A program made the translations under genes and the position numbers. The notes under the pieces are model-generated. The model was not told where the DNA came from and searched no databases. It was given only the letters and a program-made list of their open reading frames with translations. 55,542 nucleotides of DNA from Candidatus Gastranaerophilales bacterium (GTDB lineage: Bacteria; Cyanobacteriota; Vampirovibrionia; Gastranaerophilales; Gastranaerophilaceae), in the NCBI GenBank assembly GCA_910587055.1, contig CAJUKY010000014.1:1-55542 (forward strand). The letters run 5' to 3'. This document shows positions 50,558-55,542 of this stretch, one piece after another; within the stretch, counting starts at the first letter, position 1; the number at the start of each line of letters is the position of its first letter.

Positions 50558-51949
50558 TCATATATTCTTTTTTATAAATTCTTTTATTTTTTCAAGGTTT
50601 TCTTTTGTATCTGTTTCAATGTAAAACCTCAAAAGAGGCTCTGTGCCTGATTCTCTCATTAAAATCCAGCTTGAGCTGCCGCTTCCTTTTTTATCAAAGA
50701 AAAACTTAACCCCGTCAATTTCTGATTTATCAAATACTTTATGCCCGCAGATTTCAGATACTTTTGAAAACTGCTCCATTAAGTCTTTTTTTTCTTCATC
50801 GTTTTTTAATTTTATATCAACCCTGTCTTGTAAAAATTCAGTTCCTGCAAATTTTAAAATTTCATCTTTTAATTCACATAACGGTTTTTTATAATGCGAA
50901 ACTGCCTCTAATATAAGCAAATTTGCATATATGCCGTCTTTTTCGGGGATGTGGCATCCTGTGCTTAAACCGCCGGAGTCTTCCCCTGCAAGAATGGTTT
51001 TATTTTCTCTCATTTTTTCTGAAAGCCACTTAAACCCGACAGGGGTTGTAATTGTTTCAACACCCAGTTTTTCGGCTGTTATATCTATAATTTGGCTCAC
51101 ACCCACTGTTTTAATCATTTTACCTTTTGCGCCCTTTTCTTTTAAATATTTTAAAAGAATTGCCATTATGATATTTGGGCTTATATATTCTCCTTTTTCA
51201 TCTATAACTCCGTATCTGTCGGCATCTCCGTCGTTTGCAAAGGTTAAAAAATCTGCTCTTTGGTGGTGCATAAATTTTTCTTTAGGTTCAGGCAGACCCC
51301 CGCCGAAATCAGGGTCATAGTGCAGGTTAAAACTTTCATATTCTATTTTGTTTCTGTTTAAAAGTGTATCAAAATATCCTATAGATGCGCTGAAAAGTCC
51401 GTCATATATGAATTTTACCCTGCCCTGCCGTATAATATCAAAATCAATCAGAGTTTCAATGTGTTTAAAATATTCTTCACTGAAATCTTTTTCAATAATT
51501 TCGCCTTTAACCTGTGCGGCTTTTTTTGCGCCGTCATCAATCAAGGCAACAATTCTGTCCGTCATTTCTTTTGTTGCGGGGCCGCCGTAATTCGGGATGA
51601 ATTTTATCCCGAGATATTCTTTAGGGTTATGCGAAGCAGTGAACATTAAAGCTCCGGCGCAGTCATTTTCAACAGTTGCGGCATAAGCAATAACAGGTGT
51701 GGGCACTACTTTTGGGCTTAATAAAACTCTAAAACCTTCATTTGATAAAATTTCAGCGGAAAATTTTGCAAATTTATCCGCCATAAATCTCGGGTCGTAT
51801 CCTATTAAAACGGTTTTGCTGCTTGATGTTTCAAGAATATAATTGCTTATTGCGATTGTTATTTTTTTAACATTTTCAAACGTGAAATCATCCGCAATTA
51901 TTCCTCTGAATCCGTCCGTTCCGAATTTTATCTTTCCTGCTGTTGCCAT
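50558..51949 (-). CDS. Phosphoglucomutase / phosphomannomutase family protein
   Basis: A 463-residue alpha-D-phosphohexomutase. The four signature sites are present: active-site Ser106 in TASHNPKEYLG, the Mg2+ loop in 'FANDGDADRYGV', the sugar-specificity loop 'GEDSGGLS', and the phosphate-binding 'RESGTEPLLRFYIE'. The N-terminus 'IKFGTDGFRGIIADDF' is typical. It interconverts hexose 1- and 6-phosphates (glucose or mannose), or glucosamine phosphates, and so feeds glycan and glycogen pathways such as those seen nearby. An AGGGG box precedes the ATG. It is divergent from pheA. Confidence 0.93.
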   Translation of the reverse strand: MATAGKIKFGTDGFRGIIADDFTFENVKKITIAISNYILETSSSKTVLIGYDPRFMADKFAKFSAEILSNEGFRVLLSPKVVPTPVIAYAATVENDCAGALMFTASHNPKEYLGIKFIPNYGGPATKEMTDRIVALIDDGAKKAAQVKGEIIEKDFSEEYFKHIETLIDFDIIRQGRVKFIYDGLFSASIGYFDTLLNRNKIEYESFNLHYDPDFGGGLPEPKEKFMHHQRADFLTFANDGDADRYGVIDEKGEYISPNIIMAILLKYLKEKGAKGKMIKTVGVSQIIDITAEKLGVETITTPVGFKWLSEKMRENKTILAGEDSGGLSTGCHIPEKDGIYANLLILEAVSHYKKPLCELKDEILKFAGTEFLQDRVDIKLKNDEEKKDLMEQFSKVSEICGHKVFDKSEIDGVKFFFDKKGSGSSSWILMRESGTEPLLRFYIETDTKENLEKIKEFIKKNI

Positions 51950-51972
51950 ATTTGCCCCTGTCGTATTAAAAT
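51943..51972 (+). promoter_or_regulatory. Promoter of pheA, leaderless type
   Basis: TTGCCA (51943-51948), 18 bp, TAAAAT (51967-51972), then 6 nt to the ATG at 51979. It overlaps the start of the divergent phosphohexomutase gene. Confidence 0.6.
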
Positions 51973-51978
51973 TGTTAT

Positions 51979-52812
51979 ATGAATAATTCTATCAAAAAAA
52001 TATTATATTTAGGTCCGAGAGGTTCATATTCTCAAATTGCGATGGAAACCTTTAAAGAAAAACTGGGGCTGAAAGCAAAAACTGAGGATATTTCAAGCAT
52101 TACAAGGGTTTTGCAGGAGCTTGATAATCAAGATGATGTAATAGCGGTTCTTCCTGTTGAAAATTCTATTGAAGGAATTGTAAGAGAAACCATTGATAAA
52201 CTTATAACAACAAAAGATGATGTGCAAATTCAGGCAGAGCTTACCATTCCGATTTCGCATTGTTTAATTTCAAAAGGAAATATTGAAGATATTGAAAATA
52301 TTGTCTCAATGCCTCAGGCGCTTTCTCAATGCCAGACTTATATTGCAAATAATTTTAAAAAAAATATTAATATAGTAAGCGCTAATTCAACATCTGCCGC
52401 AACAAGCATGCTGGATGGCAAAGATGAAACCTGGGCATCAATTGCAAATGAATTTTGCGCGAAACTTTACGATAAAAAAATTCTTGATAGAGATATAAAT
52501 GATGTTAAAGATAATAAAACCCGTTTTATCCTTTTATCAAAAAAAAATTTAAATATTAAAAAACCGGAAAGAACCTCAATCGCCTTTTCTTGTAAAAATG
52601 AATCCGGAAGCCTCTTAAAGGTATTAGAGGTTTTTTATAAACACAATTTGAATATGATTTATCTTGAATCGCGCCCGTCTAAAAAGGTTTTTGGCGAATA
52701 TATTTTCTTTGCGGATATTGATAAAGGATATGATGAAATAGGCCACACGCTTAGTGATATTAAACAAAAATGTGAATTTTACCGTCTGCTTGGCAGCTAC
52801 GGGGAGATATAA
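51979..52812 (+). CDS. pheA: Prephenate dehydratase
   Basis: A 277-residue monofunctional prephenate dehydratase with regulatory ACT domain. The PDT domain begins 'LYLGPRGSYSQIAMETF', contains 'AVLPVENSIEGIVRETIDKL' and ends with the catalytic TRF motif ('NKTRFILLSKK'). The ACT domain follows: 'TSIAFSCKNESGSLLKVLEVFYKHNLNMIYLESRPSKKVFGEYIFFADID', including the ESRP phenylalanine-sensing motif. It makes phenylpyruvate for phenylalanine synthesis and is feedback inhibited. There is no chorismate mutase domain. The mRNA is probably leaderless. Confidence 0.95.
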   Translation: MNNSIKKILYLGPRGSYSQIAMETFKEKLGLKAKTEDISSITRVLQELDNQDDVIAVLPVENSIEGIVRETIDKLITTKDDVQIQAELTIPISHCLISKGNIEDIENIVSMPQALSQCQTYIANNFKKNINIVSANSTSAATSMLDGKDETWASIANEFCAKLYDKKILDRDINDVKDNKTRFILLSKKNLNIKKPERTSIAFSCKNESGSLLKVLEVFYKHNLNMIYLESRPSKKVFGEYIFFADIDKGYDEIGHTLSDIKQKCEFYRLLGSYGEI

Positions 52813-52891
52813 AACATACTTGATATTTCAAATGGCGTTTTATAAAAATTTTCTTCATATGCTGTAATATTTTCCTATTATATAATAGCCT

Positions 52892-52915
52892 GTAGGTTGG
52901 ATTTTAACCCAACAT
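52892..52915. repeat. REP palindrome, left copy
   Basis: A 24-nt element, GTAGGTTGGATTTTAACC followed by CAACAT, nearly palindromic in itself. It is the reverse complement of the element at 53493-53516 with one mismatch. The two copies flank the REP-associated transposase gene. Confidence 0.9.
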
Positions 52916-52929
52916 TATTGCAATCAATT

Positions 52930-53469
52930 TTATTCCATCTTTATTTGCGCAATGCTGTATCTATCCCCCGCATTGTACCAATCTTCATCATATAATCCTT
53001 GTTTTACGTATTTTCTAAATGTCGAATATTTCCAATCTTTCGCCTTGTTTACGCATCCATGCTTTATTGGATTATAATGAATATAATCAATATGTTTGTT
53101 TAAATCTTTTTCATCTGTAATTGAATGTTCCCAATATCTTCTCTGCCAAATATCTTTTTCTTTTTTGTTTTCCCTGCTTTTGGTTAATTTATAATCTTCT
53201 ATTTTTGTTTCATCCATATTTTTTGAAAAATATGCTTTTATTCTTTTTACTATTTCAGGATATTGTTTTACATCCTCCGGTCTTATTATCATATGTAAGT
53301 GATCAGGCAATATGACTATTGCCTCTATGCTAAATTGAATTTTTTCCTTTGTTTGTTTAAACGAGTTTCTTAATATTTCAATATTTTTTATTAATATCGG
53401 ACGTCTTTTGCTTGTAACCATTGTGATGAATATTTTTGAATTTTCTATGTATGCTCGTTTATAATTCAT
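52930..53469 (-). CDS. REP-associated tyrosine transposase (RAYT, Y1 HUH family)
   Basis: A 179-residue IS200-like single-Tyr transposase. The HUH metal motif is HLH at residues 57-59 ('IVILPDHLHMIIRPED'). The RAYT C-terminal signature is present: 'WQRRYWEHSITDEKDLNKHIDYIHYNPIKHGCV', with the catalytic Tyr expected in the HIDYIHYNP helix. The N-terminal 'RAYIENSKIFITMVTSKRRPIL' forms the family's first strand. It is intact and flanked by REP palindromes. RAYTs cut and rejoin single-stranded REP hairpins. Confidence 0.93.
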   Translation of the reverse strand: MNYKRAYIENSKIFITMVTSKRRPILIKNIEILRNSFKQTKEKIQFSIEAIVILPDHLHMIIRPEDVKQYPEIVKRIKAYFSKNMDETKIEDYKLTKSRENKKEKDIWQRRYWEHSITDEKDLNKHIDYIHYNPIKHGCVNKAKDWKYSTFRKYVKQGLYDEDWYNAGDRYSIAQIKME

Positions 53470-53492
53470 TTAATATCCTTGTTTAATTGATG

Positions 53493-53516
53493 ATGTTGGG
53501 TTAAAACCCAACCTAC
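53493..53516. repeat. REP palindrome, right copy
   Basis: A 24-nt inverted partner of 52892-52915 (ATGTTGGGTTAAAACCCA then ACCTAC). Its outer end contains the TAG stop codon of the kelch-like gene at 53513. Confidence 0.9.
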
Positions 53517-54874
53517 CTACTATAACCTTGCGGAATATATAGTTCCAATTTATCTATTTCTCTATATATTGAACCTTTATCCCTATATATATTCGGATAA
53601 CCAAATATTAATACTCTTCCATCATCCAAAACTATACCTTTGTCTTTAAATCTGGCATATTTCATATTACCTGTTTGTTTTGATATACCTGTTTTTGGGT
53701 CATAAATTTCAGCTGAATTTGTCGGATAATTATGCATGCCGAAAATATCTGAATCACTTACACCACCAAATATTAGAATTCTTCCGTCATTCAACATGGC
53801 AGAACCAAAGTCACTTACATAGCCTCTTTTGTGAGCTAAGCTTCTGCCATATTTAAAACTATCGGTTTTGATATCATATATTAAAACTTGTGCTAATGAA
53901 GTATTGACAGGCGTAGTGTTGGCTATTTGTTTAATAAGGTTTCTTTTGTACGGGTCTGCAAAAATGAATAAATTTTCATTTGTTAATCCGACAATCTTAG
54001 TTTGATGTGAGCCCAAATCTTTTAAAAAAGATTTTTTATTACTAAAATTATTGCTGTTTGTGTTATAAAAAATGTAATCATCTCCATGAATAAGCATAAA
54101 TTTATCATTATTAATTTTAAATGCATAATGAGGATAAAGATTTCCATCTTGCATTAAGCTAAACTTACCTGTTTTTGGGTTAAATATTTCAATTTGCTGT
54201 GCGCTTCCAACTCCAAAGCCATCCTTGGCTGCCTTTCTTCCTCCAATTAAAATAACCTTACCGTCATCAAGCAAAAATTTATATGCATCATTTCTTCTAA
54301 CATTCATCTTGCCTTTTGTGTATTCAAATCTACCTGTTTCAGGGTCACTTATTATTCCATGCATTGATTTTTCATAAGAATCCAATGCTTCTTTATACTC
54401 TTTGTACAATTCAGGATTTTTCTTTAAATATGGTAAAAAGAATTTTTCTTTATCTTTTACATCCCAAGTATAATATTGTTCTTTTGTATATGAAACACCG
54501 TTATCTTTAAGTATTTTATATAACCCATCTTTTATTCTTGATTGTTCTAAAGGATGTTCCAGCACAGCTTCTGCATGAAATATTCTTCCATCTTCTAATA
54601 ATATTCCATCAAAAAAGGTTTTATCCTTAACTTCGGTTACTTTATTCGTTTTGGGGTCAAAAATATGGTTTGGCGGAAATATCACCTTGCCGTTTTTTAT
54701 TTTTACAGGTTCTGCACTATAAAAAGGTTTATTTCCGTAATCCACTTTTTCAAAATGTCCTTCGCCTCCAAAGGCAAAAGCATTGTGGTTTATCATAAAT
54801 ACTGTTAAAACCAACAGTATAAATAATATTAAACTCTTTAAAACTCTTTTATTTTGTAACCACTGTATTTTCAT
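53513..54874 (-). CDS. Kelch-like beta-propeller protein, membrane-anchored or exported
   Basis: 453 residues. An N-terminal hydrophobic segment (VLKSLILFILLVLTVFMINHNAFAF) is a signal peptide or anchor. Repeats of 'DDGKVILIGGRKA..G....QQIEIFNPKTGKFSLM', 'NDGRILIFGGVSDSD....AEIYDPKTGIS' and 'DDGRVLIFGYPNI' are kelch-like blades (D-G-R-I-L-I-x-G-G ... Y/F-x-P-K-T-G); about five blades can be recognised. It has an AGGGG box and overlaps the upstream TolC-like gene by 26 nt. The stop codon TAG lies within a REP palindrome, so the original C-terminus may have been altered by that insertion. It is probably periplasmic or surface protein binding. Confidence 0.8.
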   Translation of the reverse strand: MKIQWLQNKRVLKSLILFILLVLTVFMINHNAFAFGGEGHFEKVDYGNKPFYSAEPVKIKNGKVIFPPNHIFDPKTNKVTEVKDKTFFDGILLEDGRIFHAEAVLEHPLEQSRIKDGLYKILKDNGVSYTKEQYYTWDVKDKEKFFLPYLKKNPELYKEYKEALDSYEKSMHGIISDPETGRFEYTKGKMNVRRNDAYKFLLDDGKVILIGGRKAAKDGFGVGSAQQIEIFNPKTGKFSLMQDGNLYPHYAFKINNDKFMLIHGDDYIFYNTNSNNFSNKKSFLKDLGSHQTKIVGLTNENLFIFADPYKRNLIKQIANTTPVNTSLAQVLIYDIKTDSFKYGRSLAHKRGYVSDFGSAMLNDGRILIFGGVSDSDIFGMHNYPTNSAEIYDPKTGISKQTGNMKYARFKDKGIVLDDGRVLIFGYPNIYRDKGSIYREIDKLELYIPQGYSR

Positions 54875-55376
54875 TCAATACCCCTAACTTATATCCTGCT
54901 ACATAATTTCTAATTCTTGTTTCTTCAAGCTTTTGTTTTTTATCTAATAATTCAAGCTTTTTCTTAACACACTCGGTCTTTGCTATTATACCGTTTGCGT
55001 TCAGCCTTTCAAGGTTCTCAAGGTTTTTATTTACCAAACTCAACGTTCTTTTATTATTTTTCCCCTGCAATATTGAATTTTCCGCATCAAGCCTTATTTG
55101 CTCATATTTTTTCTTTAATTCAGCAAGCTCCTGTTCTTTTTGAACCTTTAATTTTTCAACCTCTAACCCCTTTTTATTCACTGTATTAATATTTTTCATT
55201 CCGTCAAACATAGTAAAAGAGGTCGAAATCCTAAAGGATAAACTCCTCTGTTCAATATCAGAGAAACTGTCAAAATATTTGTTACTGTCAGACCCATACC
55301 AATTATACCTTGTATCAAAGGAGATTTTTGGAAAATTAGCTCTTTTTTGAATTTCATATTCCTTTTGTTTCTTCAT
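54849..55376 (-). CDS. Truncated TolC-like outer membrane efflux protein (about half length)
   Basis: 175 residues resembling the second half of TolC/OEP proteins. 'KRANFPKISFDTRYNWYGSDSN...SLSFRISTSFTMFDGMKNINTV' matches the 'A..P.......S.....S....LFDGG' entry to the long hairpin helix, followed by a coiled-coil stretch (EVEKLKVQKEQELAELKKKYEQIRLDAENSILQGK). Full TolC proteins are ~400-500 residues with two such repeats and a signal peptide. Neither the first repeat nor a signal peptide exists here, so this is either a remnant or a cut-down form. It begins close to the ssrA gene, which may mark the breakpoint. Confidence 0.6.
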   Translation of the reverse strand: MKKQKEYEIQKRANFPKISFDTRYNWYGSDSNKYFDSFSDIEQRSLSFRISTSFTMFDGMKNINTVNKKGLEVEKLKVQKEQELAELKKKYEQIRLDAENSILQGKNNKRTLSLVNKNLENLERLNANGIIAKTECVKKKLELLDKKQKLEETRIRNYVAGYKLGVLNENTVVTK

Positions 55377-55422
55377 TCAATAATTATATTATTTATTTTT
55401 TATTTTTGTCTATTAATATCCC

Positions 55423-55450
55423 TTGCAGGGCAGATTTAGTGTGGTATAAT
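55423..55450 (+). promoter_or_regulatory. Promoter of ssrA
   Basis: TTGCAG (55423-55428), 16 bp, TATAAT (55445-55450). Transcription would start about 54 nt before the mature tmRNA 5' end, in keeping with RNase P trimming of a precursor. Confidence 0.65.
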
Positions 55451-55510
55451 CTTAAATACGGGAATTTAGAGTAATTCCTTCAAAAATTTTGAACTTTGAA
55501 ATTTTAATAT

Positions 55511-55542
55511 GGGGATGATTATGGATTTGACAGGGTGTTTGT
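55511..55542 (+). ncRNA. ssrA: tmRNA, 5' end only (continues beyond window)
   Basis: GGGGATGATTATGGATTTGA then CAGGGTG matches the conserved 5' tRNA-like end of one-piece tmRNA (GGGG.TG...TGG.TT.GACAGG). Only 32 nt are inside the window, so the tag peptide and 3' end cannot be seen. tmRNA rescues stalled ribosomes with SmpB. Confidence 0.85.

Larger units (their letters stand above)
52892..53516. mobile_element. RAYT unit: REP-associated tyrosine transposase between inverted REPs
   Basis: Two inverted 24-bp REP palindromes (one mismatch) bracket the gene at 52930-53469. The outer right border lies inside the last codons of the kelch-like gene. The layout matches known REP-RAYT units, in which a domesticated IS200/IS605-like HUH transposase mobilises REP sequences. 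Confidence 0.85.

Overview
The window is AT-rich DNA from a Gram-negative-type bacterium. KDO-8-phosphate synthase, a TolC-like fragment and prepilin leaders point to an outer membrane. Several small proteins carry an N-terminal 'NFTG/SFTGK' type motif, and the window also has giant glycine-rich prepilins and many short-leader genes. My best guess is an uncultured gut lineage of non-photosynthetic Cyanobacteria (Melainabacteria/Gastranaerophilales). That is inference from style and gene content; no ribosomal RNA is present to confirm it.

Layout. 1-8.3 kb: the end of a giant glycine-rich prepilin whose leader carries a 60-bp in-frame repeat insertion, a GH57 amylase-type enzyme, two small 'FTG' proteins, rarA, and a divergent sugar-binding lipoprotein or periplasmic protein. 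8.3-17.8 kb: a second giant glycine-rich prepilin, an unknown protein, an intergenic inverted repeat, pgk, a small helical protein with a divergent XRE regulator, the recA-galE-rfbA run, and kdsA. 17.8-26.5 kb: a 1348-residue protein combining RTX-like repeats with a complete calpain catalytic triad, with a 95-residue partner; a U32-like protein; a TPM/LemA pair; and an unknown membrane protein.

26.5-36.7 kb is the accessory-rich part: an AbrB-like protein with a Lys/Ala tail, a 59-residue protein behind an operator cluster, a perfect 28-bp inverted repeat, MntR/DtxR regulator, VWA protein, nitroreductase, Fic, Nudix, a 53-residue gene, a zincin, a regulator with four winged-helix domains, an ORF6N protein encoded over two covarying palindromes, a DNA methyltransferase, a candidate C-rich sRNA and an iron alcohol dehydrogenase. 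36.8-44.3 kb: surface-glycan enzymes (two or three glycosyltransferase-like proteins, a methyltransferase, two GT11 paralogues) around a pyruvate/indolepyruvate decarboxylase. With the alcohol dehydrogenase this suggests decarboxylation followed by reduction of the aldehyde. 44.8-47.9 kb: a single-chain restriction-modification enzyme. 48.3-55.5 kb: membrane protein, tRNA-His, rnhC, a phosphohexomutase, pheA, a REP-associated transposase between two inverted REP palindromes, a kelch-like protein, a half-length TolC-like gene, and the first bases of ssrA (tmRNA).

Two initiation modes coexist. Many genes have an AGGA-type ribosome binding site. At least nine others have a TATAAT-like hexamer 6-7 nt before the start codon, which would give leaderless mRNAs. 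Strongest leads for new biology: the ORF6N palindromes, the RTX-calpain protein, the 28-bp inverted repeat, the repeat insertion in the prepilin leader, and the four-domain winged-helix regulator.
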